A stretch of 64,000 bases of DNA from Chitinophaga eiseniae. Its GTDB lineage: Bacteria > Bacteroidota > Bacteroidia > Chitinophagales > Chitinophagaceae. The translations under genes and the position numbers were made by a program. Below are positions 25,669 to 35,200 of the stretch, piece after piece. Below the pieces are notes generated by a model. It did not search any database. It was not told the origin of the DNA and saw nothing but the letters and a program-made list of their open reading frames with translations. The stretch is from the NCBI RefSeq assembly GCF_900167135.1, contig NZ_FUWZ01000001.1, positions 620,001-684,000 of the forward strand. Direction: 5' to 3'. Positions within the stretch are counted from its first letter, which is position 1; each line of letters opens with the position of its first letter.

Positions 25669-26157
25669 TTAAAACTCCATCACTGCATTCGCTGTTGGAT
25701 TATCCAGCTTAGTACTTTGTCTTTTCCCGCCTACGATCACATGGATCATATTGATCTGTGAAGGATGTTGCTGATACAACAGGTCATTCATCACGGCCAC
25801 TTTTTTCGGTGCGGGGATATTTTCGGCGGAGAGGAAGCTCCAGACGGCATCTTCTTCTATCTTATAGCCCAGGAAGTGCAGGGGTATTTTTTTCCCGTCG
25901 AGGGTCACCTGCAGGTGTTTGGAGAGATAGTCTGCCATTATTTTTTCTACCTGTTGACGGTTAGCGGGTTTGATGATGTCGAAAGAGGTATTGTATTGGG
26001 CTTTCAGTGTATTTTCCAGGTCGTCGGCGAAAATACGGCAGCTGATTTCCAGCTCTTTTTTGGCAGTGTTGTGCGTAATCTCTGTCACACTCACGTAGAA
26101 CGGGTGCAGAAGGGCCATCCAGGCCACTGTCCACCATTTACATAATAATAAACCCAC
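25669..26157 (-). CDS. DUF6702-like secreted protein
   Basis: A 162-residue protein that I place in the DUF6702 family on the pattern HPFYVSVTEITHN, LEISCRIFADDLE and the central KIPLHFLGYKIEEDAVWSFL. The N-terminus (LLLCKWWTVAWMALLHP) is hydrophobic enough for a signal peptide. The start is a GTG at 26157; an ATG 13 codons later would cut the signal peptide. It is divergent from the HupE/UreJ-like and M1 peptidase genes, a neighbourhood common in Bacteroidota. Function is unknown. Confidence 0.72.
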   Translation of the reverse strand: MGLLLCKWWTVAWMALLHPFYVSVTEITHNTAKKELEISCRIFADDLENTLKAQYNTSFDIIKPANRQQVEKIMADYLSKHLQVTLDGKKIPLHFLGYKIEEDAVWSFLSAENIPAPKKVAVMNDLLYQQHPSQINMIHVIVGGKRQSTKLDNPTANAVMEF

Positions 26158-26226
26158 TAGACTAATTTTATTGGGAAAATTAATTTTTACTTTCTATAAT
26201 TACCAAATTTAGACAAAAGAAGGGCA

Positions 26227-26808
26227 ATGGACCTGATGTATTTTGAGCTGGGATGGCAGCATATTCTCAACTGGGAAGGTTATGATCATATACTTTTTGT
26301 GATTGCCCTGAGCGCTGTTTATGTGGTGAACGAATGGAAAAAGCTGCTGGTCCTGGTGACCGCCTTTACGATCGGACATTCTATTACACTGGCGTTGAGT
26401 GTGTTACATATTATCAGGGTGTCCAGTTCGCTGGTGGAGTTCCTGATCCCGGTAACGATCTGTATTACGGCGTTGTCTAACATTTTCCGTAGAAATGAGG
26501 CGCCGCAGCACCTGCAGCTGAACTATTTCTACGCGTTATTTTTCGGGCTGATACACGGACTGGGGTTCTCCAACTACCTGAAAAGTCTGCTGGGCAGCCA
26601 GGCCAACATTGTGAAACCACTGCTGGGATTCAATATCGGACTGGAATTTGGCCAGCTCCTGATCGTAGGCGTGGTGATGCTGATATCTGCCATTATCGTT
26701 AACATCGGACGGGTAAGCCGTCGTGACTGGAACATGTTTTTATCTTCTGCCACCTTTGGCGTCGCCTTCCTGATGGTGATCCAGGGCGTGAGAGAGCTGT
26801 TGAAATAA
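26227..26808 (+). CDS. HupE/UreJ-like membrane protein
   Basis: A 193-residue integral membrane protein with about six hydrophobic segments. The motifs GYDHILFVIAL, TAFTIGHSITLALS and FGLIHGLGFS contain the conserved histidines of the HupE/UreJ_2 family, several members of which are linked to nickel or other metal uptake. In Bacteroidota it often lies beside DUF6702 and M1 peptidase genes rather than beside hydrogenase or urease, so a nickel role here is doubtful. It is 21 bases before the peptidase gene and probably cotranscribed. Confidence 0.85.
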   Translation: MDLMYFELGWQHILNWEGYDHILFVIALSAVYVVNEWKKLLVLVTAFTIGHSITLALSVLHIIRVSSSLVEFLIPVTICITALSNIFRRNEAPQHLQLNYFYALFFGLIHGLGFSNYLKSLLGSQANIVKPLLGFNIGLEFGQLLIVGVVMLISAIIVNIGRVSRRDWNMFLSSATFGVAFLMVIQGVRELLK

Positions 26809-26829
26809 AATCTGAAATCTAAATCCTCT

Positions 26830-29151
26830 ATGAGAAAAAATCTGTATCTCCTCGGTATCTTATGCAGCACTGCGATGGCGCTGCATGCGCAGAACCCGGG
26901 GTCTAACCACGGTAACCGCTTTGAGCAACTGGGCACTATGCTTCAGTCGCCCAATATGTACCGCTCCGCCTCCGGCGCGCCCGGCCCCAAATACTGGCAG
27001 CAGCGGGCCGACTATGAGATCAGTGCAGAACTGGATGACAACAAACAGCGGCTCACCGGCGCTGAAACAGTCACCTATTTCAATAATTCACCGGACCCGC
27101 TGACTTACATCTGGCTGCAGCTGGATGAGAACGAGCACGATCCGAAAAGCGACAACCGCAGCTTCGACGGCAGCAAAATATCTGATAAAATGAGCTTGCG
27201 GGATATCCGCGGTATCCTGCCGCCTACCGGCGATCTGGGCGTGAAAATTGTCAAAGTGACGGATGCCGACGGCAAACCGCTGCCCTATACCATCAATCAG
27301 ACCATGATGCGCATCGACCTGCCCAAAACACTGATGCCAGGCGAGAAATACCGCTTTAAGGTGGACTGGTGGTACAACCTGTCCGACCGTATGGTGACCG
27401 GCGGCCGCGGCGGTTATGAATATTTCCCGGAAGACAAAAACTACCTGTATACCATCACCCAATGGTATCCCCGGCTGGCGGTGTATTCCGACTTCCAGGG
27501 GTGGCAGAACAAACAGTTTACCGGCAGAGGCGAATTCGCGCTCACCTTCGGTAACTTCAAAGTACGCCTGACCGTGCCAGCTGATCATATCGTAGGCGCT
27601 ACCGGCGAATGCCGGAACTACAAAGAAATGCTTTCTCCTGCCCAATACCAGCGCTGGCAACAGGCGCAGAACAGCAAAGAACCTATCGAAGTAGTAACGC
27701 TCGATGAAGCAAAGAAAGCCCTGCAAAATAAATCAGGCAGCCGTAAAACATGGGTATATGAAGCACAGAACGTACGCGACTTCGCCCTTGTTTCCTCCCG
27801 CCGCCTCGTATGGGACGCTATGGCAGCCAATGTGGAAGGCAACAAGGTAATGGCCATGTCCTACTACGGCCCTGAAGCCTATCCGCTCTACCGCCGTTAT
27901 TCCACCAAAGTGGTAGCGCATACCGTAAAATCCTACTCCAGCCACACCATACCGTACCCTTACCCGGTGGCGATCTCCGTAGAAGCGGCCAATGGGATGG
28001 AGTACCCGATGATCTGCTTCAACTACGGCCGTGCAGATAAAGACGGTACCTATTCTGAATCCACCAAAAACGGCATGATCGGCGTTATCATCCACGAAGT
28101 AGGACATAACTTCTTCCCGATGATCGTTAACTCCGACGAACGCCAGTGGTCCTGGATGGACGAAGGCCTCAATACTTTCTGCCAGTTCATGGCGGAGCAG
28201 GAATGGGATAACAATTTCCCCTCTTCCCGCGGCCCCGCACATAAGATCGTGGACTATATGAAGATGCCGAAAGATCAGCTGGAGCCTATCATGACCAACT
28301 CAGAAAATATTATCCAGTTTGGACCGAATGCATACGCCAAACCCGCCACAGCGCTCAATATACTCCGGGAAACCGTGATGGGGCGCGAACTGTTCGACTT
28401 CGCTTTCCGTGAATACGCACGCCGCTGGGCTTTTAAACATCCTACACCGGCAGATTTCTTCCGCACGATGGAGGATGCTTCGGCTGTTGACCTGGATTGG
28501 TTCTGGCGTGGATGGTTCTTCTCCATCGAACCGGTGGATATCTCCATCGATAACGTAAAATGGTACAACCTCAATACGAAAAATCCGGCCACCAACAGCC
28601 AGGAAGCGAAAGCTGCTTACGACCGTAACATGGACCACGTGGCCCGCCAGCGCAATAAAGCGGCAGGCGTTAAATTTGTCGTAGACCAGGATACCAGCCT
28701 GCAGGACTTCTACAGCAAATGGAACCGCTTCGAAGTGGCGCCGGAAGACAAAGCTGCCTACGATCAGTTCTATAACAACCTGGCACCCGCGGAAAAAGAA
28801 TTGTATGATAGCAAAAAGAACTTCTATGAAGTGACGCTTTCCAACGCGGGAGGACTGGTGATGCCGGTAATCCTCGAATGGACATTTGCCGACGGCACCA
28901 AAGAAACAGACCGTATCTCCGCCTACATCTGGCGCAAGAACGAAAATCAGGTGACCAAAGTGTTTGCAAAAGACAAAAAAGTGGTGGCCCTTAAACTGGA
29001 CCCTCTCCGTGAAACAGCCGATATTGATGAAAGCAACAACAGCTGGCCAAGAGAAGCGGCGCCATCCCGGTTTGATATGTTCAGGGAAGGAGGTGCGGTG
29101 AGAGGCGCCTCCTCCGGCGATAACCCGATGAAAAAAGCCCTTAATAAATAA
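26830..29151 (+). CDS. Secreted M1-family zinc metallopeptidase
   Basis: A 773-residue M1 (gluzincin) peptidase with a signal peptide (residues 1-20, ending LHAQ). The zinc site is H422-E-V-G-H426 with the third ligand E445 in SWMDEGLNTF, and the substrate motif NGMEYPM (388-394) stands in the place of GxMEN. The N-terminal beta-saddle domain (about 55-250) is present (QRADYEISAELDDNKQRL). The C-terminal ARM-repeat part is reduced, as in the cold-active and leukotriene-hydrolase-like branch. It should cleave peptides in the periplasm. The esterase gene starts six bases after its stop. Confidence 0.93.
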   Translation: MRKNLYLLGILCSTAMALHAQNPGSNHGNRFEQLGTMLQSPNMYRSASGAPGPKYWQQRADYEISAELDDNKQRLTGAETVTYFNNSPDPLTYIWLQLDENEHDPKSDNRSFDGSKISDKMSLRDIRGILPPTGDLGVKIVKVTDADGKPLPYTINQTMMRIDLPKTLMPGEKYRFKVDWWYNLSDRMVTGGRGGYEYFPEDKNYLYTITQWYPRLAVYSDFQGWQNKQFTGRGEFALTFGNFKVRLTVPADHIVGATGECRNYKEMLSPAQYQRWQQAQNSKEPIEVVTLDEAKKALQNKSGSRKTWVYEAQNVRDFALVSSRRLVWDAMAANVEGNKVMAMSYYGPEAYPLYRRYSTKVVAHTVKSYSSHTIPYPYPVAISVEAANGMEYPMICFNYGRADKDGTYSESTKNGMIGVIIHEVGHNFFPMIVNSDERQWSWMDEGLNTFCQFMAEQEWDNNFPSSRGPAHKIVDYMKMPKDQLEPIMTNSENIIQFGPNAYAKPATALNILRETVMGRELFDFAFREYARRWAFKHPTPADFFRTMEDASAVDLDWFWRGWFFSIEPVDISIDNVKWYNLNTKNPATNSQEAKAAYDRNMDHVARQRNKAAGVKFVVDQDTSLQDFYSKWNRFEVAPEDKAAYDQFYNNLAPAEKELYDSKKNFYEVTLSNAGGLVMPVILEWTFADGTKETDRISAYIWRKNENQVTKVFAKDKKVVALKLDPLRETADIDESNNSWPREAAPSRFDMFREGGAVRGASSGDNPMKKALNK

Positions 29152-29156
29152 CGTTG

Positions 29157-29966
29157 ATGAAACATACGCTCACCCTCTTACTGTTATTCTGTTCCCTGCA
29201 GACGCTCCGCGCCGGTAATGCAGACACTGTCAGCATTCCCAGCGCCGCCATGCATCGCAGCTACAAATGCGTGGTCGTAACGCCGGCGTCCTACAAGGAA
29301 GGCACCAGGCGCTATCCCGTGGTGTACCTGCTGCACGGCTACAGCGGCAACTACGCCAACTGGATCACTAAAGTGCCGGCCATCAAAGAACTGGCGGATA
29401 CCTATCAATGCATGATCGTATGCCCCGATGGCGCTTTCATGAGCTGGTACCTCGACAGTCCCCGTGACAGCTCCATGCGCTTTGAAACTTATGTAGGGAA
29501 AGAAATACCGGCATATATCGACCAGCACTACCAGACGCTGCCCGACCCGCGCCATCGCGCTATTACCGGGCTCAGCATGGGTGGCCACGGCGCCCTGTAC
29601 CTGGCCATGCGGCACCCGGAAGTGTTCGGCGCTGCCGGTAGTATGAGCGGAGGCGTAGACTTCAGACCGTTTCCCAAAAGTTGGGAAATTGTAAAACTGC
29701 TGGGAGAACCGGGTGAAGACGGTGCTAACTGGACCGCCTATACGGTAATGGCGCAGCTCGGCAAACTAAAGCCGGGTACCCTGTCCATGGTGATCGACTG
29801 CGGCGTGAAAGACTTTTTTATCGACGTAAACCGCGCTTTACATCAGCAACTGCTCGAAAAAGGCATAGACCACGATTATACTGAACGGCCTGGCCAGCAT
29901 GACTGGAACTACTGGGGTAATTCCATCCACTACCACATGCTGTTCTTCCATCGTTTCTTCCAATAA
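29157..29966 (+). CDS. Secreted esterase (esterase D / Fes-like alpha/beta hydrolase)
   Basis: A 269-residue secreted hydrolase: signal peptide to about residue 20, YLLHGYSGNYANW as oxyanion region, GLSMGGHGA as nucleophile elbow and QHDWNYW carrying the likely catalytic histidine. This is the esterase D / antigen 85-like fold used by feruloyl esterases, enterochelin esterases and S-formylglutathione hydrolases; the signal peptide argues against the last. The ATG at 29157 is preferred over the TTG just before it. It follows the M1 peptidase closely and ends at a strong terminator. Confidence 0.88.
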   Translation: MKHTLTLLLLFCSLQTLRAGNADTVSIPSAAMHRSYKCVVVTPASYKEGTRRYPVVYLLHGYSGNYANWITKVPAIKELADTYQCMIVCPDGAFMSWYLDSPRDSSMRFETYVGKEIPAYIDQHYQTLPDPRHRAITGLSMGGHGALYLAMRHPEVFGAAGSMSGGVDFRPFPKSWEIVKLLGEPGEDGANWTAYTVMAQLGKLKPGTLSMVIDCGVKDFFIDVNRALHQQLLEKGIDHDYTERPGQHDWNYWGNSIHYHMLFFHRFFQ

Positions 29967-29990
29967 TCAATACAAAGGCATAAAAAAATG

Positions 29991-30020
29991 AAGCCGTCCC
30001 GGGAACGGGGCGGCTTTTTT
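29991..30020 (+). terminator. Rho-independent terminator of the peptidase-esterase operon
   Basis: AAGCCGTCCC pairs with GGGGCGGCTT (one G-T pair) around GGGAAC and is followed directly by a run of T. It lies 24 bases after the esterase stop codon. Confidence 0.88.
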
Positions 30021-30073
30021 AACTTGCTAATATGTCCTGTTGATCTATGAAAATTTGATGGTGGTTTTTATTG

Positions 30074-30108
30074 AAAAAAGCGGCCGTAAGCAGGACTGCA
30101 AGCGGCCG
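30074..30108 (-). terminator. Terminator on the minus strand
   Basis: On the - strand CGGCCG pairs with a second CGGCCG, enclosing an inner GCAG/CTGC stem, and is followed by CTTTTTT. It would end a transcript coming from the small ORF at 30239 and has no other evident gene to serve. Confidence 0.6.
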
Positions 30109-30137
30109 GATTATTTTCATGTGACCTAAGTTGAATG

Positions 30138-30239
30138 CTAAGCGAAATCAGTTGCTTTGTACAGACCCAGATAGGCACGGGCGACAATGATTTTGGCATA
30201 GGTCTGTTTGTTGTTGATGACGTAGTACGCCCTGTACAT
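30138..30239 (-). CDS. Small ORF or AraC-type regulator remnant
   Basis: A 33-codon frame from ATG 30239 to a TAG at 30138. The stretch NNKQTYAKIIVARAYLGLY faintly resembles the first helix of AraC-type DNA-binding domains, so it could be the broken start of such a regulator. It is also framed like a tiny gene: a promoter-like motif lies 86 bases upstream (30325-30356) and a terminator 30 bases downstream. I cannot assign a function. The remaining spacer (30366-30535) shows GC-rich hairpin words but no gene that I can support. Confidence 0.3.
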   Translation of the reverse strand: MYRAYYVINNKQTYAKIIVARAYLGLYKATDFA

Positions 30240-30324
30240 CAGATAGCAATGAATCGCAGCAGCTCAGTTATAGGTACCCATGTTTCATTACGTGTTATTA
30301 TCAGAACTATTTTCGTTATCCGCC

Positions 30325-30356
30325 AGGAAGTCGTGCGTATAGCTGAATAGTACCAT
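30325..30356 (-). promoter_or_regulatory. GTAC-N14-CACGAC motif, copy 1
   Basis: On the - strand the bases read GTAC, 14 nt, then CACGACTTCCT. Two other copies (35719, 42009) have exactly the same spacing, as expected of a two-part promoter or a protein-binding site. This copy precedes the small ORF at 30239. Confidence 0.45.
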
Positions 30357-30535
30357 CGAAAATGAATTTTTTTTAATGTGTAATGTATACACATTGTAAA
30401 AACGGGGAAAAGGTGCTTCCCATCCCTTTTCGGTCCGGGCGTTCGTATACCAGGGCCGCACCGTTTGCTATCATTCATTAATGGTGGTGTCTGGGGCCTC
30501 AGCCCCGGGCATACCTGGCAGCCCCGGAAACAACG

Positions 30536-30573
30536 AAAAAAAAGCCGGTCCTCGATAGGACCGGCATTTTTTT
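30536..30573. terminator. Bidirectional terminator after SusC/SusD pair 1
   Basis: GCCGGTCCT and AGGACCGGC form a perfect 9-bp stem around CGAT, with a run of A before and a run of T after, so it can act on both strands. It lies 36 bases beyond the SusD stop codon. Confidence 0.9.
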
Positions 30574-30608
30574 TTATGCACGCGATTCAAAATAAGTATT
30601 TGACAGGC

Positions 30609-32240
30609 TCAGTGCGGTATGTCCCACCAGAGTCTCACGCCGCCATTGTCTGCAGCGCCGGGGCCCAGCAGTTTGATGGCTTTTTCCACTTCCGCTTTGT
30701 TGGAAGTGTACTCTGTGGACGGGAACGGGATCCTTCTGATCTGTATATCGGTATTGATAGTACCATTGCTGTAGTTGGTCACTACCGGGAAGAGTTTCGG
30801 ATAGCCGGTTCTGCGGTATTCGCTCCAGGCTTCCTGTCCTTCAGGGTAGATGGCAATCCATTTCTGCGTGATGATCCGCTCCATTTTAGCTGCCTTGGTG
30901 GCGGCATCATCCCATTTGATGGTGATGTTGGTCATGGCAACATGGTTATTGGCAGCGTTACGCGGGTCTACGTAATCAATCGGTTTGGCAGTATTGTCTG
31001 CCACATAATTGTTGACAGCAACAGGGTCTGCATCCCACTGGCTGAAGGAAGCACGCATACCTTTTTCGTACAGCTCACCCGGAGTGCCGCCGGCATTGCC
31101 CCAGCCGTTGAGGGCTGCTTCTGCGCGAAGGAACCATACTTCTGCTGCAGTCATCAGCTGAAGGGGGGTAGTGGCTTTAAAGGTTTTGGTTTCTGCGGTA
31201 GCCGGAACGGAATAACCGTTATACGCCGGTTTGGCTTCTACCAGGCTGCCGATACGGATGCCTTTATATTTTCCGGGGTAAGCGGTGGCATGATCGAAAT
31301 ACTTCGGTAGGCGCGGGTCATTATATCCCACCAGGAAAGATTCCATGGAAGCGTTCATGGCATTGTCCGTCCATGCTGTTACAATGGTGAACAACGGGTT
31401 CTTCAGCCCGAAGCCGGATACGTTCGCGTTGTCTTTGGTGATCTCCATCACGCCGCCATTGGCAGGGTTCAGCGCCTTTTCGGCTTCTGCCTGCGCTTTG
31501 GCTGCAGCTACACCGGAGATACGGACAGCCAGGCGCAAACGCAGTGAGTTGGCAAACTTGATCCACTGTTTGTAATCACCGCCATACAGCATGTCGAATT
31601 TAGCAAAGAGGGATACGCCCGGATGCTGGGTCACATAAGTGTTCAGCGTGGTTACGGCCGTGTCCAGCTCTTTAAAGAAGCGGTTATATACGTCCTCCTG
31701 TTTGTCGTAGGAAGAAGTAGTACCGCCGCTGCCATAGCTGCTGTAAGGAATAGGACCGTAGATGTCGGTCACCCGGTGCATGGCTTCTACTTTCAGGATC
31801 AGCGCGATAGCCCAGAACTCTGGTGCGGATACCGCCGCGCCTCTTCTCCTTACTTCATAAATAGGCGCCATCACGTTGTTGTACGCCAGGTTGAACGGGG
31901 CAGCGTTCCAGCCGTCTACCAGGGAATAGGTCATGTTGTTAACGTTACCGCGGAAGTTGTTCGGCGGCATCATATAACCGGAATATACGTCGCCCATCAG
32001 GTTCTGTTGCAGCTGATAGTCGGCCGTGGTATTATTGAAGTTGAAGTAGATGGAAGACTGTATCTGCGGGAAGAAACCACCGATATAGTTGAAGTCGGCC
32101 TTCAGGTCATCTTCGGTCAACCCGGTATTGTCCGTGTTGTATTCCTCGAAGTTTTTGGTACAGGCGTTAAGGCCCAGGATACCAGCCGCCAGCGCGATGA
32201 TGGCCACCGGCTTATATAGTTTGAATCTTAATTTTTTCAT
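30609..32240 (-). CDS. SusD-like outer-membrane lipoprotein, pair 1
   Basis: A 543-residue substrate-binding lipoprotein of the SusD-like_2 group (nutrient-binding outer membrane lipoproteins). The signal peptide ends in LNACTKNFEEYNTD, with the cysteine as lipidation site. The family blocks QNLMGDVYSGYM, LKVEAMHRVTDIYGPIPY and IITQKWIAIYPEGQEAWSEYRRTGYP are all present, and the protein ends with the RLWWD motif. It caps the SusC barrel encoded just upstream and helps bind the ligand. The ATG at 32240 is chosen so that the signal peptide starts with MKKLRFK. It is a clear relative of pair 2 at 35887. Ligand unknown. Confidence 0.94.
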   Translation of the reverse strand: MKKLRFKLYKPVAIIALAAGILGLNACTKNFEEYNTDNTGLTEDDLKADFNYIGGFFPQIQSSIYFNFNNTTADYQLQQNLMGDVYSGYMMPPNNFRGNVNNMTYSLVDGWNAAPFNLAYNNVMAPIYEVRRRGAAVSAPEFWAIALILKVEAMHRVTDIYGPIPYSSYGSGGTTSSYDKQEDVYNRFFKELDTAVTTLNTYVTQHPGVSLFAKFDMLYGGDYKQWIKFANSLRLRLAVRISGVAAAKAQAEAEKALNPANGGVMEITKDNANVSGFGLKNPLFTIVTAWTDNAMNASMESFLVGYNDPRLPKYFDHATAYPGKYKGIRIGSLVEAKPAYNGYSVPATAETKTFKATTPLQLMTAAEVWFLRAEAALNGWGNAGGTPGELYEKGMRASFSQWDADPVAVNNYVADNTAKPIDYVDPRNAANNHVAMTNITIKWDDAATKAAKMERIITQKWIAIYPEGQEAWSEYRRTGYPKLFPVVTNYSNGTINTDIQIRRIPFPSTEYTSNKAEVEKAIKLLGPGAADNGGVRLWWDIPH

Positions 32241-32266
32241 CTGTGTTGAATTAAAGGTGAACATGA

Positions 32267-35200
32267 TTAGAAACCAACATTCAGGTTAAAGCCAAAGCTA
32301 CGGGTGGCCGGTAAGCCGAACATATCCACACCGGAAAGACCGTTATTGGTTGCCATAGCGATTTCCGGATCATACGGCGCCTTTTTGGAGATGTACCAGA
32401 GGTTTCTGCCTACCAGGGAAAGACGGATGTTCTTTACAAAACCATTGCCCAGCACTCTGGAAGGAATAGCATAACCGAGCGACAGTTCCCTTAACCTTAC
32501 CACGCTGGCGTCATACATATATTCCCCGCTCACACCGTCACGACCGCCGATAGTACCATACCATTTTTCAGCATCTACTTTGGTAACCGGTTGTTTGGTC
32601 GTTTCAGATACACCGTTAACGATCACACCACCTGCTTTACGGGCTTCGCCGGTACGGGCAGACACACCGTATTTATCCATTACGGCTTCTGTCATAGACA
32701 TTACCTTGCCGCCAAACTTACCGTCAACCAGGAAGCTCAGGTTGAAGTTTTTGTAGGAGAAGCGGTTGCTCCATCCTGCCTGCCATTTGGGGTTAGGATT
32801 ACCAACAAACACGAGGTCGGAAGTTACCAGCGGCGTACCGTCAGCACCGATGATCACACGGCCGCTTTCGTCTCTCTTCAGCGCTTTACCGAAGATGTCG
32901 CCATAAGAACCGCCTTTCTCGATAATGGAAGCGAAAGTGTTGGAACCGGCGGGGGTCAGGATAAACTGGTCGATGTTATCTGCCAGCTCTACCACCTTGT
33001 TTTTGTTCTGGGAATAGTTCACAGTAGTGTTCCAGGTGAAATCTTTGGACTGGAAAACGTTGTAACCCAATACTACTTCGAAACCGCTGTTCTGGATATT
33101 ACCAGCATTGATGAAGCGGAAGCTGTAGCCTGTTCCCGGAGGTACGGCGATCTGGAAGTACTGGTTGGTGGTATTCGTTTTATAGTAGGTGAAGTCGAAG
33201 TTCAGCCTGTTGTTCAGCAAACGCCATTCTGTACCGATTTCCAATGACTTGGTCCTTTCTGGTTTCAGGTCGGTGAAAGGCGCCTGGTTGTTGAACAGGA
33301 AGGTGCCGCCCACCTGGCCCAGCCTGTTGAGCGGGTTGGTTACATACAGGGGAACGGAGTTACCTACAACAGCGTAAGAGCCACGGAGTTTAGCATAGCT
33401 AACCGGCTCCGGCATGTTGAACAATTGATGGAGCATGAAGGAAAGGCCGGCAGAGGGATAAAAGTAGGAGCCGTTTGGAGTGAACGCCAGATTGGATGAC
33501 CAGTCATTACGTCCGCTGAGGTCCAGGAACACCAGGTCTTTGAAAGACAGGTTTACGTTCCCGAATACGGCCTGCAGCTGGCTGTGATTCTCTGGCGCAG
33601 TCTGTATCAGGCTGCCGGCGGTCATGTTCTGCAGCATAAATTTATTCGCCACATAAAGGTCGCCGAGGTAGCTGTCTGCAGTCATACCCTTGGTACGGGT
33701 ATCGTTAACGCTGGTACCAACCAGGGCATTTAGTTTAAAATTGGTACCGAGGTTGCGGTTCAGGTTCAGGATCAAATCACCGTAGAACTGGGTGGTGGTG
33801 AGGTCGCTCATGATGTAACGGCCGTTAGCGCCTGCCAGTACAGGGTTGGTGCCTGCATAGAACTGTCCGTCGTAAGTATCGTTGGTACGGTCCATATTAC
33901 CGCGGGCCTGCAGATACAACCAGTCATTGAAATCGTATTTGGCGCTGACGTTGAAGAGCGTTCTGTTACGTGCGGCCTGGCTGTTGTTTCTGTTAACGAT
34001 CCAGTAAGGGTTCTGTTGTACGTCTTCGTTGAAAGGCCAGTTCTGCAAGTTGATCTGGCGAACAGGATCGAACTTGTTATAAGTTTTATATGGTGACATG
34101 TCGCGGCCTCTGGGGAATAAATAAAGACCGGTGAGCGGGTTGAAGTACAAGCCGGTTACAGGACCATTGTCTGTTTTCTGTGTGATAATATTCACGTTAC
34201 CATCCAGGGTCAGTTTGTCGTTGAGGAACTTGGCTGTTTCCCGGAAAGAGAAGTTGTGACGATTGAGATCGTTGCCCGGCATCACTGCTTTGGCATTGGT
34301 ATTGGCATAGGAGAAATAAGACTGCGCTTTTTCTGTGCCGGCAGTGAAGTTGATGGCGTTGATCCAGGTGTTGCCATTGCGGAAGAAATCGGACACATTA
34401 TCCTGTGCGTTGTTGATTTCAGGGCCCCAGCTTTGGGTAGCACCGTCTTTGGTGGCGCCGTAGGAATTCTGCAGCTCCGGTTTATATGCAACTTTATCGA
34501 GTGTGAAACCGCTGGAGAATTCTACTTTGGCGTTACCTGCTTTACCTTTTTTGGTGGTGATGAGGATAACACCGTTGGCGGCCTGGCTGCCATACAGTGC
34601 GGCAGCGGAAGCGCCTTTCAGTACGGATACGCTTTCGATATCGTCAGGGTTCATATTGGAGATACCGTCACCACCATCGCGGCCAGGAGTAAAGGTAGAG
34701 GTACCATCGCCACCCCAGGTGCTGTTAGGCTGCTGGGTAGTGTAGTTGGTCATGGGGATACCGTCGATTACATACAGCGGCTGGTTGGTGCTTTGGGCAG
34801 ATTTGTTACCGCGCAGTGTTACTTTAACGGAACCACCTACGCCGGAACCACTCCTGCTCACCGTGATACCGGCAGCTTTACCGGAGATAGAGTTCATGAC
34901 ATTCGCATCTTTAGCGGTAGTCAGTTCTTCATTGCCCAACCGCTGTGTAGAGTAGGTCAGGGATTTGGCGGCTTTTTTCACACCGAGAGCGGTGACCACC
35001 AGTTCATTCAGTCCTTTTACATTCTCGTCCAGTCGTACGTCGAGCGTAGCGCTGTTGCCTACGGTTGCTTCCCGTGAACCGAAGCCGATGGAAGAAAACA
35101 CCAATACGTCGCCGGCCTTGGCATTGAGGTGGTATTGGCCGTTGGCATTGGTTTGTGCGCCTTTGGTAGTCCCTTTTACCTGAACGGAAACACCCGGCAA

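Noticed and set aside
30465..31310. 281-codon frame on + opposite SusD 1
   Set aside because: It is antisense to a well-supported SusD gene, has no family features, no signal peptide and no promoter or start that stands out.
34256..35077. 273-codon frame on + opposite SusC 1
   Set aside because: Lies fully inside the SusC 1 plug and barrel region on the other strand; composition follows the codon pattern of SusC 1 read in reverse.
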